Shown here piece by piece: positions 10,105-19,267 of a DNA stretch of 64,000 bases. The DNA lies in NCBI GenBank assembly GCA_024742485.1, contig JANSYK010000002.1, positions 1 through 64,000 of the forward strand, in the 5' to 3' direction. The translations under genes and the position numbers were made by a program. How positions within the stretch are numbered: the first letter of the stretch is position 1; every line of letters starts with the position of its first letter. The DNA comes from Alphaproteobacteria bacterium (GTDB lineage Bacteria; Pseudomonadota; Alphaproteobacteria; Rhizobiales; Rhizobiaceae). The notes beneath the pieces were generated by a model, which did not search any database, was not told the DNA's origin, and saw only the letters and a list, made by a program, of their open reading frames with translations.

Positions 10105-10737
10105 ATGCAGGATTCAGCAACGTTCTGGGACAAGGCCGCCGACAAATACGCCAAATCTCCGATCGCCGACGAAGCAGCCTATGCCTATACGCTGGAACGC
10201 ACCCGCACCTACCTGTCGGCAGGCGACAATATTCTGGAAGTCGGCTGCGGTACCGGGTCGACCGCGCTTTTGTTGGCAGGCGATGTCGGCAGGATAACGG
10301 CCAGCGACATATCCTCCAACATGATCTCAATCGCCACCGAAAAGGCAAAGTCGGAGGGCATCCAGAATGTCACCTTTGTCACAGCGGCCCTATCCGACGA
10401 CACCCTGGACAACGGACCCTACGACGCCGTCCTTGCGCACAACCTGATTCATCTTCTGGACGACGTGCCTGCCGCACTCCGGGGTATTCATGGCCTGCTG
10501 AAATCCGACGGCGTGTTCATATCGAAGACGGTCTGCCTGCCGAAATCCGGTGCACCGTTCAAGTTCCGCCTGCTGAAGGCCATCGTGCCCTTGATGCAAT
10601 GGGTCGGAAAGGCGCCCTATGTGAATTTCATGGATACCAGCGAACTTGAAAGTCTGGTGACGAAGGCGGGATTCAAGATCGTCGAGACCGGGACCTACCC
10701 GCCGCCCAGCCGCTATATCGTCGCGCGCAAAATCTGA
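10105..10737 (+). CDS. Class I SAM-dependent methyltransferase
   Basis: A 210-residue Rossmann-fold methyltransferase. Motif I is ILEVGCGTGSTALLLA (about residues 44-59), followed by the acidic post-motif VTASDISSNMISIA and motif IV-like DAVLAHNLIHLL. The substrate is not predictable; the family resembles small-molecule methyltransferases of the UbiE/Methyltransf_11 type. AAAGGAG at 10091-10097 favours ATG 10105 over 10099. It is divergent from a LysR gene that probably controls it. Confidence 0.87.
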   Translation: MQDSATFWDKAADKYAKSPIADEAAYAYTLERTRTYLSAGDNILEVGCGTGSTALLLAGDVGRITASDISSNMISIATEKAKSEGIQNVTFVTAALSDDTLDNGPYDAVLAHNLIHLLDDVPAALRGIHGLLKSDGVFISKTVCLPKSGAPFKFRLLKAIVPLMQWVGKAPYVNFMDTSELESLVTKAGFKIVETGTYPPPSRYIVARKI

Positions 10738-10758
10738 GGCCAGGTTTGTGAATCCGGC

Positions 10759-11448
10759 TCATGCAGTCGCCACGAGAAAGCGCAACCGTTCCGTCTCGCT
10801 GAGCACCGCCGCAGTCAGCCGGCCGGTATACACCGCACCCGTGTCGATACCCAGACGGTTTGGCTGAACATCGGGCTCCGCCATCGGCGTATGCCCGTGG
10901 ACCACCAGAAACCCGTGATCATCGTCGCTGCCCAGGAAGCCGTCGCGGATCCACAGGAGATCGTGTTCGGCCTGCAATTCCATCGGCCGGCCAGGCACGA
11001 TCCCCGCATGAACAAAAAGGGCCGCAGCGTTGTGATGGGTGAGCGGCAGTGACCGCAACCACGCCAGCCGCGCGGCACCCAGCGCCTGCGTCAGGCGACC
11101 TGAATCACAGCCACCGGACAAGCCCGCCAATCCCAGGGATCGCAGGGTTGCGTCGCCGCCATTGGCCCGCCAATTCGACCAGAGCTGGCGGTCATCCGAC
11201 ACTGCGCAGTCCAGCATCATTGCTTCATGATTGCCCTTCAGGCAGACCGTCTCAAATCCGGTGACGCCTTTTCTCAGCCGGTCGATGACCGCAAGGCTAT
11301 CCGGACCCCGGTCCACATAGTCGCCCACATGGACGATGGTGGCCCTCGCATCCCGGTATCTGTCCCGCCGATCTGCCGCGATGCGCCCATGCATCTGCTC
11401 CAGAAGATCATCGCGACCGTGCACATCGCCGATGGCGTATGTGATCAT
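10759..11448 (-). CDS. Metallophosphoesterase, PP2A/ApaH-like serine/threonine phosphatase
   Basis: A 229-residue calcineurin-like phosphoesterase. Metal-binding motifs are clear: GDVHGRDDLL near the N-terminus, VGDYVDRGPDS at about 42-52, KGNHEAMMLD at about 71-80, and later HAGI and HGHTPM histidines. This set is typical of bacterial PrpA/ApaH-type phosphatases that act on phosphoproteins or dinucleoside polyphosphates; the choice is open. It lies 20 bp downstream of ccmG on the same strand and may be read from the ccm transcript. Confidence 0.88.
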   Translation of the reverse strand: MITYAIGDVHGRDDLLEQMHGRIAADRRDRYRDARATIVHVGDYVDRGPDSLAVIDRLRKGVTGFETVCLKGNHEAMMLDCAVSDDRQLWSNWRANGGDATLRSLGLAGLSGGCDSGRLTQALGAARLAWLRSLPLTHHNAAALFVHAGIVPGRPMELQAEHDLLWIRDGFLGSDDDHGFLVVHGHTPMAEPDVQPNRLGIDTGAVYTGRLTAAVLSETERLRFLVATA

Positions 11449-11468
11449 CGGGTTGGCATCCCGATTTC

Positions 11469-12089
11469 CTAGGACGATCCCGGCGAAGCCGAGAGCGTCT
11501 TTTCGATTTCCGGCAGGAGGTCATCGCGGATCGAGGCGGGCGAAAACGGACCGATCTGTTTGAAGATGATGGTTCCGTCACTGGACAGAAGATAAGTCTC
11601 CGGAATGCCATAGACACCCCAGTCGATGGCCGCAATTCCCTTCGGATCGATGCCGACGGCGGAATAGGGATTGCCCAGCTCGGCGAGAAAACGCAAGGCA
11701 TTGGATGTCTCGTCCTTGTAATTGATGCCGACCACATTGATCCGGTCGTCCCGGGCCAACGCCATCAGGAGCGGATGTTCCTGTCGGCAGGGCACACACC
11801 AGCTGGCCCAGACATTGACCAGCGTCACCTTGTCCTTGACCTGCGCATCACTCAGGGCCGGAACGGGAACACCGTCGCGCATCAGTCCCTCAAGCGGCGG
11901 CAGATCGAGCGCCGGCGCCGCAGTTCCCACCAGTGCCGATGGTACAATTGACGCATCCTTGCCGGAGATCAGCTGAGAAAAGAAGATGACGGCCAGGGCC
12001 GCGAACAGGATCAGTGGCAGGAAGGCCAGAAGCCGCCGGCGCGCCGGGCGCTGCGGTCGATTTCCGTGATCATCGGCCTCAGTGCTCAT
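11469..12089 (-). CDS. ccmG: Thiol:disulfide interchange protein CcmG/DsbE, cytochrome c maturation
   Basis: A 206-residue membrane-anchored periplasmic thioredoxin that reduces apocytochrome c cysteines before haem attachment. It has one N-terminal transmembrane segment (RLLAFLPLILFAALAVIFF) and a thioredoxin domain with WASWCVPCRQEHP. The family features VPALSDAQVKDKVTLVNVWA and GIPETYLLSSDGTI are present. ATG 12089 lies 11 bases inside the 3' end of ccmD, a translational-coupling overlap. It is the last gene of the ccmC-D-G unit; ccmA and ccmB lie 10 kb away. Confidence 0.94.
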   Translation of the reverse strand: MSTEADDHGNRPQRPARRRLLAFLPLILFAALAVIFFSQLISGKDASIVPSALVGTAAPALDLPPLEGLMRDGVPVPALSDAQVKDKVTLVNVWASWCVPCRQEHPLLMALARDDRINVVGINYKDETSNALRFLAELGNPYSAVGIDPKGIAAIDWGVYGIPETYLLSSDGTIIFKQIGPFSPASIRDDLLPEIEKTLSASPGSS

Positions 12090-12252
12090 CGGCCCTGCTT
12101 TTTGTGTCGGATCGGCGTCGAATGCCGCTTTCATCCAATTCGGCCAGTTCGGCACGCCGGGCACGTTGATCCAGCAAGACCCAGCCAATCAGGGCCAGCA
12201 CGGTCAGCCCGGTCACGCCATAGGCAATCGCGACATAGGAAAAGTGAGTCAT
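12079..12252 (-). CDS. ccmD: Haem exporter protein CcmD
   Basis: A 57-residue single-span membrane protein, MTHFSYVAIAYGVTGLTVLA followed by a basic and then acidic tail (LLDQRARRAELAELDE). CcmD stabilises CcmE with CcmABC during holo-CcmE release. It is recognised by size, by its position between ccmC and ccmG and by the aromatic N-terminus with the post-membrane Arg-rich motif. It starts one base after the ccmC stop and overlaps ccmG by 11 bases. Confidence 0.88.
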   Translation of the reverse strand: MTHFSYVAIAYGVTGLTVLALIGWVLLDQRARRAELAELDESGIRRRSDTKSRADEH

Positions 12253-12253
12253 G

Positions 12254-13003
12254 TCAGACCGCCGCCCGGGCCGCTTGCCGGCGCAGCGACGCGACGCGCC
12301 GTCGCCAGATTTCGTTGCGCATCGCCATGACATGCAGGGTAAAGAACAGCAGGGTGAAAGCCAGCGCCATGACCAGCAGTGGATAGAGCATGCTGGCGTG
12401 GATTGTCGGCCCGTCAAGCCGCAGGACGCTGGCCGGCTGATGCAATGTGTTCCACCAGTCGACCGAAAATTTTATGATCGGGATATTGACGTAGCCGACC
12501 AGAATGATGATCGCCGAGACCTTTGCCGAACGGGCCGGATCGTCCATCGCGCGGTTGAGTGCAATCAGGCCGAGATACATCAAAAACAGCACGAAAACCG
12601 ATGTCAGCCGCGCATCCCATACCCACCAGGTGCCCCACATGGGTTTGCCCCACAATGATCCGGTGAGCAATGCCAGAAAGGTGAAAGCAGCACCGATCGG
12701 CGCAGCCGCCCTCGCCGAAACATCGGCCAGCGGATGCCGCCAGACCAGCGTTCCGAGCGCCGAAAGGGCCATCACGGTGTAACACATCATGGCCAGCCAG
12801 GCCGCCGGCACGTGAATGAACATGATGCGCACGGTGATGCCCTGCTGGTAATCCTCCGGCGCCGTGAAACTCATCCAGAGTCCGACCGCGAAAAGAACAG
12901 CCGTGATGCCGACCATCCACGGAAGAACAACCGCCACGATTGACAGAAACCGCGTCGGATTGGCAAGTCTGGTTACAAGGCCCGGAGTGCCGGAAATACT
13001 CAT
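12254..13003 (-). CDS. ccmC: Haem exporter membrane protein CcmC
   Basis: A 249-residue six-span membrane protein that loads haem onto CcmE. The tryptophan-rich haem-handling motif is complete (WGKPMWGTWWVWDARLTS, about residues 118-135), and conserved histidines lie in FIHVPAAWLA and TLHQPASVL. ATG 13003 is preceded by AGGAG at short spacing. In most alphaproteobacteria ccmC directly follows ccmB; here the sequence upstream of ccmC is unrelated, and ccmB ends 9.5 kb away. Confidence 0.94.
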   Translation of the reverse strand: MSISGTPGLVTRLANPTRFLSIVAVVLPWMVGITAVLFAVGLWMSFTAPEDYQQGITVRIMFIHVPAAWLAMMCYTVMALSALGTLVWRHPLADVSARAAAPIGAAFTFLALLTGSLWGKPMWGTWWVWDARLTSVFVLFLMYLGLIALNRAMDDPARSAKVSAIIILVGYVNIPIIKFSVDWWNTLHQPASVLRLDGPTIHASMLYPLLVMALAFTLLFFTLHVMAMRNEIWRRRVASLRRQAARAAV

Positions 13004-13170
13004 GGCTCCTATGTACAGTTTAGCACTGTTCCAGACAATGGCGCGGGCCGGCGGTAACCCCGAATTGACCTGAGACCGAAAGACGCGGCCCTGAAGGGGC
13101 AAAACTGGTATCCGGCGGCTGTGCAGCTTATGCTTCCCGACCATCAGGGAGCGACCAGGAGGACAAATCG

Positions 13171-13851
13171 ATGGCATTTGCCGGCTTTCAGGATGCAACG
13201 GTGAATTTCATCGCCGGATTGTCCGAGAACAACAGCAAGGAATGGTTCGATGCGCATCGGACCGATTACGACAATCACTATATCGGCGCGGCAAAGGATT
13301 TCATCATCGCGCTTCAGGCGCCGCTCGCCGGGCTTTCGAACGCGCTCGTCTGTGAACCCAAGGTCAATGGGTCGATCTTCCGCATCAACCGGGATATCCG
13401 CTTTTCAAAGGACAAGACACCCTACAAGGACCACCTTGACCTGTGGTTCTGGCAGGGCCAGCGCAAGGGTGCTATTTCGGGCCTGTTTTTCCGGTTGACC
13501 AGGGATGCGCTCATTCTGGGCGCCGGTGCCCACGGGTTCGACAAGGATCGCCTGGCCAAATACCGCGCGGTGGTTTCACAACCGGATATGCGGCAAAAGC
13601 TTCTGGGCATCGAAACGGACTTGGCAGCAAAAGGTCTTCCGCTTGAGGGGTCACACTATGCCAAGCTGCCCCGGGGCTATACGGCGAACGATGCGGAAAC
13701 CGAGCGCCTGCTGAAGTTCAACGCACTCCACGCGGCCTATCATTTGTCCCATCCACCGTCGCTTTCGACGCCGCAATTCGTCGATTTCTGTGCCGAAAAA
13801 TGGGCCAATGTCATGCCGTTGCACAACTGGCTGGTGGAGATGGACAGGTGA
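13171..13851 (+). CDS. DUF2461 (TIGR02453) family protein
   Basis: A 226-residue cytosolic protein with the family pattern FLAGLxxNNxKEWFDAHR, here FIAGLSENNSKEWFDAHR, and the core SIFRINRDIRFSKDKTPYKDH. The molecular function of DUF2461 is unknown. ATG 13171 has AGGAGG 6-7 bases upstream. It is divergent from ccmC and is the first gene of the segment that separates ccmC from ccmB. Confidence 0.9.
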   Translation: MAFAGFQDATVNFIAGLSENNSKEWFDAHRTDYDNHYIGAAKDFIIALQAPLAGLSNALVCEPKVNGSIFRINRDIRFSKDKTPYKDHLDLWFWQGQRKGAISGLFFRLTRDALILGAGAHGFDKDRLAKYRAVVSQPDMRQKLLGIETDLAAKGLPLEGSHYAKLPRGYTANDAETERLLKFNALHAAYHLSHPPSLSTPQFVDFCAEKWANVMPLHNWLVEMDR

Positions 13852-13947
13852 AAAATGCAGGAGCGATTAACCCCATTATCATGAAACTATTATGAAATTT
13901 CCATGATCTGGTGGTAATTTCGGGCCAAACCACCTTATATTTGCAAC

Positions 13948-14364
13948 ATGATTCGAAAACGACAATACGCAGCGCTGCCCTTTGTGAAGGTGCGGCATGG
14001 GATAAAGATTTGCCTCATCACCAGCCGCGAAACCGGCCGTTGGATTATTCCCAAGGGCTGGCCGCAACGGGGTATGCGGCCGCACAAGCTTGCGGCCCTG
14101 GAAGCCTATGAGGAAGCCGGGTTGAAGGGCCAGACCGCCCGCGATGCCATAGGAAGCTTCAGTTACGTCAAGATCATGGATGACGGGTCGGAGGCCGAAT
14201 GTGATGTGACGGTCTATCCGATGCTGGTCGAGGAACAGGCCGAATCATGGCCTGAACAGGCCGAACGCAAGGTCAACTGGGTCAAACTCATAAAGGCCAT
14301 CCGCATGGTCGATGACGAGGGTCTGTCCAAGCTGTTGCAGAACTTCACGCCACCTGCCGCATAG
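13948..14364 (+). CDS. NUDIX hydrolase with divergent Nudix box
   Basis: A 138-residue NUDIX-fold protein of the short alphaproteobacterial diphosphoinositol-polyphosphate-hydrolase-like type. The Nudix box region WIIPKGWPQRGMRPHKLAAL continuing EAYEEAGL keeps the catalytic EE (YEEAGL), but the first glutamate of the consensus is Met and the arginine of REUxEE is Leu. Metal-binding glutamates sufficient for pyrophosphohydrolase activity remain. The substrate is unknown. The start is at ATG 13948, with no strong ribosome site. Confidence 0.85.
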   Translation: MIRKRQYAALPFVKVRHGIKICLITSRETGRWIIPKGWPQRGMRPHKLAALEAYEEAGLKGQTARDAIGSFSYVKIMDDGSEAECDVTVYPMLVEEQAESWPEQAERKVNWVKLIKAIRMVDDEGLSKLLQNFTPPAA

Positions 14365-14410
14365 GCCGATTGGTTTTCAGGCCTTGTGATCTGATCTCAC
14401 CGCACTCAAT

Positions 14411-16645
14411 CTACCGCTTTCTGGATTTCCGGGATGTCGGCCCGTGCACCTTTGCAAGGGCCTCTGGCGCGTCCGCCGTATGATCACGCTGACCGAAGCG
14501 AATATCCGCCTTGCTGACCGCCGGCCCGAACTCGAAACCGGTCAGCTTCTCGACCTTGGCCACGGTCGTCAGAAAATTCTCCATCAGATCGAGCTGGTCC
14601 GCATCGGCCAGAGCCTCCGCATCCTCTGGCTTCTTTTTCATCGTTTTGAGCTGATCGGCAACCAGCGCCAGGGATTTCAGTTCGCCATCCTCTTTCCAAA
14701 CGAGAACTTTCCAGAATTTCAATGGAACCTGCAGGGCGATGCTGCCCGACTTGTCGGAATAGACCGGATCATCATCAGCAAAAACGGGTCCGGTGAACAC
14801 CGTTACCCTGGTATCCATCGCCCAGGCGTTTCTCAATAGGTAGTTTTCGACACCCTGCCACAGCCGTCCCTCTTTCTGTCCGAGCAGTCCCTTGGCCTTC
14901 CCCTGGTTGAAACGGGAGGTCTGTGGCACCGCATTGGTCCAGAAAAAACTGTCCCTCTCGGCAAGCAGCGCCTTGTCGCGCGTGCCCCAGCACGGATCGA
15001 GGCGGCGCACCAGGTGTCCACGATCGAAATTCGGCGTCGGATCAAGATCCTCGTGGCCTTTCGCATCCACCAGCCGGTTCGGGGTGCTCTTGTAGTAAAG
15101 TGCCCCGGTCAGCGCATCCGCACCGATCCGCGTATCATCGGCCCAGCTGTCGGCCTCGGCCCCTTCCATGCTTTCACGAAAGGCGGTGGATGCTGCCGTG
15201 TAGTCGTAAAAACTGTCACCGCTCCGCGAATAGCCGATCAGGCTTTCGCCGTGGATATTGCATGCCGTGAAATAGGCAAGTCGGCGGGCGCCGTTCATGA
15301 CAATGGAAAAATGCTGATAGCGCAATTCGATCGCGCTTTGCCCGGCCACACGCCGTTCCGGCCGGATCACGGCGGCATTTGATATTTGCGTCGCGGACAT
15401 TTCCGGCAAGGGCACGAGCTCGCCTTCGATGAAATCCGGACGATATCCCGGCCGGTCGGACAGATCATCGGCACTCTCCCCAGCGCCGGACGGGGCTGCA
15501 GATGCAACCGAACCCTGATCGGTACCAAAGGCCGGACTGCCGGGCAGATTGACGGTCACCTCCAGCGGCACTGTCCACGTCACGCCGCCCTGTCCATTGG
15601 GTCTGGCAGCCGAAACCGGGCTGTTCGGCGCGGCCGCGGCCGGGATCCCGGAAAGAGCTTCTGCCGGAAATCCCTGATCCCCGTTGGTGAGCGCGTCCTC
15701 AAGCAAAACCCGCGCCGCGGGCGGCAGGTTGGGCAGCGCCGCGCGCAGCGCATCGACAATGACGCTGATGCGAATACCCTCATTGACGGTGTTGGGCTGG
15801 TAGGCACCGCTACCCTGCCAGGCGTGCACGCCGCCCCAATGGTGCAGGGCGACAGGATTCCAGTCGCTGTTGAACACCGGTGAACCGGACGATCCACCCT
15901 CCGTGTCGGTCACATAATGCAGGGCGACGTCGTTGCGTCCGGCAATGACATTTTCGCGCAGCACCACTTCCTTGTGCCGTCCGCGCGGATGCTGGATGAT
16001 CGTGACGAAATCGCCCAGTGCGTGTTTTGTCGCCGAAGCCGACAATCCGCACCAGCCAAATGCATCAACCGGTTGATCGCCACGAACCCGCTCGCCCACC
16101 GCCACCACAGTGACGTCCAGCCCGTCAATGTCGTCGGTGAAAAAGAACGTTTCCGGCGCGAGCTTGAAAATCGTTGCCGGCCGTTCCACGCCGTCCATTC
16201 CGATCTCGTAATTGAACTCTGCGTTGAAGATCTTCGCATCCTCGACGCTTCTGATGACATGATGGTTGGTGACGAACAGCCGGTTGGAACACAAGAACCC
16301 GGTGCCCTGTGGACGCCGGTCCGGGAACGCCACGCGCGCCACAGACCGGGCGACGCTCAATCCACGTTCCATGTAGGAGACCGGCACGAAATCGATGGTC
16401 GGCCCACGCAGGGCTTCTGCGCCCGGTGCCTTCAGCCCTTCCGTTTCCATGTCCCGCGTGAATTGTGACGCCAGGGGCGCAGCGACGCGTGAATTGCGCC
16501 GGATCGAAGCCTCCCGCCGCTCAAGATCGCTTTCGGCCGCTCTCGGGATACCGAAACGGACACAGTCGATCGTTTCCTGAATTTCCTGTTCGGTTTGCTC
16601 TATGCGTCTGCGTGCAATGGCTTCAAGCGTGGATTCATGGTCCAT
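14411..16645 (-). CDS. Fusion of trypsin-like serine protease and DNA/RNA non-specific endonuclease
   Basis: 744 residues with no signal peptide or membrane segment, so probably cytosolic. An N-terminal charged helical part (about 1-80) precedes a chymotrypsin-fold protease with a full triad: His in FVTNHHV (about 128-129), Asp in DGLDVTVVAV (about 177), Ser in GGSSGSPVF (about 253). A Pro/Ala-rich linker (about 310-410) leads to a NUC1/EndoG-type nuclease with DRGH (about 541-544) and the Asn-containing FFWTNAVPQTSRFNQG. ATG 16645 follows AGGAG. The pairing suggests an effector whose nuclease is activated or restrained by proteolysis; that is inference. No obvious partner or immunity gene is adjacent. 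Confidence 0.85.
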   Translation of the reverse strand: MDHESTLEAIARRRIEQTEQEIQETIDCVRFGIPRAAESDLERREASIRRNSRVAAPLASQFTRDMETEGLKAPGAEALRGPTIDFVPVSYMERGLSVARSVARVAFPDRRPQGTGFLCSNRLFVTNHHVIRSVEDAKIFNAEFNYEIGMDGVERPATIFKLAPETFFFTDDIDGLDVTVVAVGERVRGDQPVDAFGWCGLSASATKHALGDFVTIIQHPRGRHKEVVLRENVIAGRNDVALHYVTDTEGGSSGSPVFNSDWNPVALHHWGGVHAWQGSGAYQPNTVNEGIRISVIVDALRAALPNLPPAARVLLEDALTNGDQGFPAEALSGIPAAAAPNSPVSAARPNGQGGVTWTVPLEVTVNLPGSPAFGTDQGSVASAAPSGAGESADDLSDRPGYRPDFIEGELVPLPEMSATQISNAAVIRPERRVAGQSAIELRYQHFSIVMNGARRLAYFTACNIHGESLIGYSRSGDSFYDYTAASTAFRESMEGAEADSWADDTRIGADALTGALYYKSTPNRLVDAKGHEDLDPTPNFDRGHLVRRLDPCWGTRDKALLAERDSFFWTNAVPQTSRFNQGKAKGLLGQKEGRLWQGVENYLLRNAWAMDTRVTVFTGPVFADDDPVYSDKSGSIALQVPLKFWKVLVWKEDGELKSLALVADQLKTMKKKPEDAEALADADQLDLMENFLTTVAKVEKLTGFEFGPAVSKADIRFGQRDHTADAPEALAKVHGPTSRKSRKR

Positions 16646-16796
16646 GGCTCCGTCTCCTGGCAGCACGATTATTACCGATCGTCACCGGCCAGTATGCCAT
16701 GGATCAGCAGCATTCGGCACCCTTGCAATTCAAGATGAACCAGCATGGTTGACCGGTTGGACTTCTGTTCCAGTGCAGCCCGCCATGTCACAAGGA

Positions 16797-17405
16797 TCAG
16801 TCGGCCAGGGCCAGCCTGACCCCAAGCGCCCCGAACGCGCCGGCAAAACACCGCCTCAGCCAGTTCATGGCCCGCGGTGTCGACAGCACATAGCTGCGGG
16901 TCGCCACGGCAAAGAATCCGTATGCCAGAAAGACGATGAATGTCAGACCCATGAAAATGCCGCCCAGCAGCAGCATCTCAGCCGATGGCTGTGTCGAGGA
17001 AACCGGAACGAATTGCGGCAGAAACGCCAGAAAGAACAGCGAAAGCTTGGGGTTCAGAATGTTCAGAAGCAATCCGTTGACGACAATCCTGTGTGCCGGC
17101 GCCTCGCTGCGCTGTTCACTCACCTGCAGTGGACCGGTTTGCCGCAAAACACTCCAGGCCATGTAGAGCAGATAGACAACACCCAGATATTTGACGATTT
17201 GAAACGCCACCGCGCTGGCGTGAAGCAGAGCCGCAATACCGACAATGCTGGCAATGATATGCGGAACGATGCCAAGTGTGCAGCCGAACGCAGCCAGAAT
17301 GCTGGCACGCACACCACCCCCGAGGCCCCAGGCCAGCGTGTAGATGACGCCGGTGCCCGGCAGGATGATCACCACCAGGGATGTCAGCAGATATTCAAGG
17401 CTCAT
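16797..17405 (-). CDS. LysE/RhtB-family amino-acid or metabolite exporter
   Basis: A 202-residue inner-membrane protein with about six spans. Family marks are VIILPGTGVIYTLAWGLGGG near the N-terminus (usually PGP; here PGT), the central NGLLLNILNPKLSLFFLAFLP and QFV motifs, and a basic loop. It is likely to export a small amino acid or related metabolite. It is monocistronic and diverges from the GAF gene. A second LysE protein lies at 58476-59117. Confidence 0.87.
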   Translation of the reverse strand: MSLEYLLTSLVVIILPGTGVIYTLAWGLGGGVRASILAAFGCTLGIVPHIIASIVGIAALLHASAVAFQIVKYLGVVYLLYMAWSVLRQTGPLQVSEQRSEAPAHRIVVNGLLLNILNPKLSLFFLAFLPQFVPVSSTQPSAEMLLLGGIFMGLTFIVFLAYGFFAVATRSYVLSTPRAMNWLRRCFAGAFGALGVRLALAD

Positions 17406-17566
17406 GGTCGAAGGCCGTTGTCACGATTGATCGGATTTTTTGCTCAGAATCCTGATTTTATCCCACCGTCCCGGTGGCACGCAAGGCATCGTCTGATCCG
17501 ATCATCTTGCAAATTATGCAAACTTTATGCATAAGAATTTCTGTCGAATGAAACGGAGCGATCCGG

Positions 17567-18067
17567 ATGCCCGCCACCGCCAATCCAACCATGCTGAACC
17601 TTGCCGCCAATGGACAGCATGCGGAATTGTTCGACCGTCTGGCCGACCGGCTGAGCAGCGATGTCGGCTATGCGTTTCTGACCGTTCTCATTCCCGAGGA
17701 CACGGGAGATTTTCTCACACGGGTCTATTCCACGGATCCGGTCGGGCATCCGCTCGGGCGCGCCGACCCGGTCGTAGATGATCCGTGGTTTGATCATTTG
17801 TTCGACAAGGGACGGCCCGTATTCGCCTCCAATCCGGACGAGATCGCCGAATGGCTGCCCGACTATCAGGGGCTTCAGGGCACGGATTTCGGCACGTTGG
17901 TCAATTTCCCTGTTGTCGCAGGCGGGCAGACCGTCGGCATCATCAATCTGGTGTCGAAAGCCAATGCCTATGATGAGGTCTCGCTGGAGCGCATGGCGCA
18001 GCTTGTCCCGCTTGCCGCCATGGCCATTGCCACCTACGTTCGTGGCGGAACGTCGAAGGCGAAATAG
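17567..18067 (+). CDS. GAF-domain protein
   Basis: A 166-residue stand-alone GAF domain: [20 protein letters not shown] at the start, then [41 protein letters not shown], which is the GAF core around the ligand pocket. No enzymatic or DNA-binding domain is fused. It probably binds a small ligand for the neighbouring pathway. ATG 17567 has GGAGCG upstream. The proline-racemase-family gene follows on the same strand with 35 bp between, so the two are likely co-transcribed. Confidence 0.82.
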   Translation: MPATANPTMLNLAANGQHAELFDRLADRLSSDVGYAFLTVLIPEDTGDFLTRVYSTDPVGHPLGRADPVVDDPWFDHLFDKGRPVFASNPDEIAEWLPDYQGLQGTDFGTLVNFPVVAGGQTVGIINLVSKANAYDEVSLERMAQLVPLAAMAIATYVRGGTSKAK

Positions 18068-18102
18068 GATCAAGACCCCTTGGCCTTTTGGGAGGCAATC
18101 TG

Positions 18103-19131
18103 GTGAGAAGCAAGACAACCGTGCATGTCGTATCCTGCCATGCGGAAGGCGAAGTCGGTGATGTGATTGTTGGAGGTGTTGCCCCACCACCCGGCGACAC
18201 GCTCTGGCAGCAGCGCGAATTCATCGCCCGCGACGGGGCCCTCAGAAACTTCATGCTGAACGAGCCACGTGGCGGGGTGTTTCGTCACGTCAATCTTCTG
18301 GTGCCACCGAAACATCCCGATGCCCAGATGGGTTTCATCATCATGGAGCCGGAGGACACGCCGCCCATGTCGGGCTCCAACTCCATCTGTGTTTCGACCG
18401 TGCTGCTGGACAGCGGCATCATTGAGATGCAGGAGCCGGTGACCCGGCTTGTGCTGGAGGCGCCCGGCGGGCTGATCCATGTGAAAGCCGATTGCCGGGG
18501 CGGCAAGGCGGAGCGCATCACCGTTCAGAACGTTGCCTCCTTCGCCGACCGGCTCGATGAACAACTGGAAGTAGACGGTCTTGGCACGCTGACGGTCGAC
18601 ACCGCCTATGGCGGCGACAGCTTTGTCATCGTCGACGCGGCTCGGCTGGGCTTCGATATCACCGAAGCCGAGGCCAGGGACCTTGCCCGGACCGGCGTGA
18701 AGATCACCAATGCCGCCAATGAACAGCTCGGGTTCAACCATCCCGGAGACACCGGATGGAACCACATATCGTTTTGCCTCTTCGCCGGTCGACTGGAGGA
18801 AACGGACAGCGGCTATGCCACCAAATCCGCCGTCGCCATCCAGCCCGGCAAGGTCGACCGCTCGCCGACCGGAACCGCCCTGTCGGCGCGCATGGCGGTG
18901 CTGCAGCGCCGTGGCATCATGAGCAAGGGCCAATCCCTGCAGGCCCGTTCCATCATCGGCTCGACCTTCACCGGACACATCGCCGACCTTGCAACGATCG
19001 GCACGGTCCCTGCCATCGTTCCCGAGATCTCCGGACGCGCCTGGATCACCGGAACGCACCAGCACATGCTCGACCCGTCCGACCCCTATCCGCAAGGCTA
19101 TCGCCTGACCGATACCTGGGGATGCGGATAG
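18103..19131 (+). CDS. Proline racemase / hydroxyproline epimerase-dehydratase family protein with Ser/Thr active-site pair
   Basis: 342 residues of the proline racemase superfamily. Classical members use two cysteines, in MCGH and DRSPCGTG. Here the first is Ser ([15 protein letters not shown], about residue 90) and the second is Thr ([14 protein letters not shown]). Thr at the second site is known in trans-3-hydroxy-L-proline dehydratases, and Ser at the first in some 4-hydroxyproline epimerases; both together are unusual. A dehydratase-like or altered activity on proline derivatives is likely. GTG 18103 is chosen because GGGAGG lies seven bases upstream; a TTG at 18088 also exists. Confidence 0.85.
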   Translation: MRSKTTVHVVSCHAEGEVGDVIVGGVAPPPGDTLWQQREFIARDGALRNFMLNEPRGGVFRHVNLLVPPKHPDAQMGFIIMEPEDTPPMSGSNSICVSTVLLDSGIIEMQEPVTRLVLEAPGGLIHVKADCRGGKAERITVQNVASFADRLDEQLEVDGLGTLTVDTAYGGDSFVIVDAARLGFDITEAEARDLARTGVKITNAANEQLGFNHPGDTGWNHISFCLFAGRLEETDSGYATKSAVAIQPGKVDRSPTGTALSARMAVLQRRGIMSKGQSLQARSIIGSTFTGHIADLATIGTVPAIVPEISGRAWITGTHQHMLDPSDPYPQGYRLTDTWGCG

Positions 19132-19267
19132 CGGAAAAAGCGCTTGAGACCTCTCTTGCCCGACCAGAGTCTCGAGTCATCGGCAGCAAGCCACGTTGAA
19201 GCTCCTGGGTCTTGTCGAAACTTTCGAGCTTTTCCGCTTCCGTCAGAGTCCGGATCGTTGCAGGGGC

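Noticed and set aside
19132-19267. A repeat copy or attachment site between the racemase and reductase genes
   Set aside because: Only weak matches (CTGGGTCTTGTCG) and a distant GCGGAAAA/TTTTCCGC pair; not enough to call an element.
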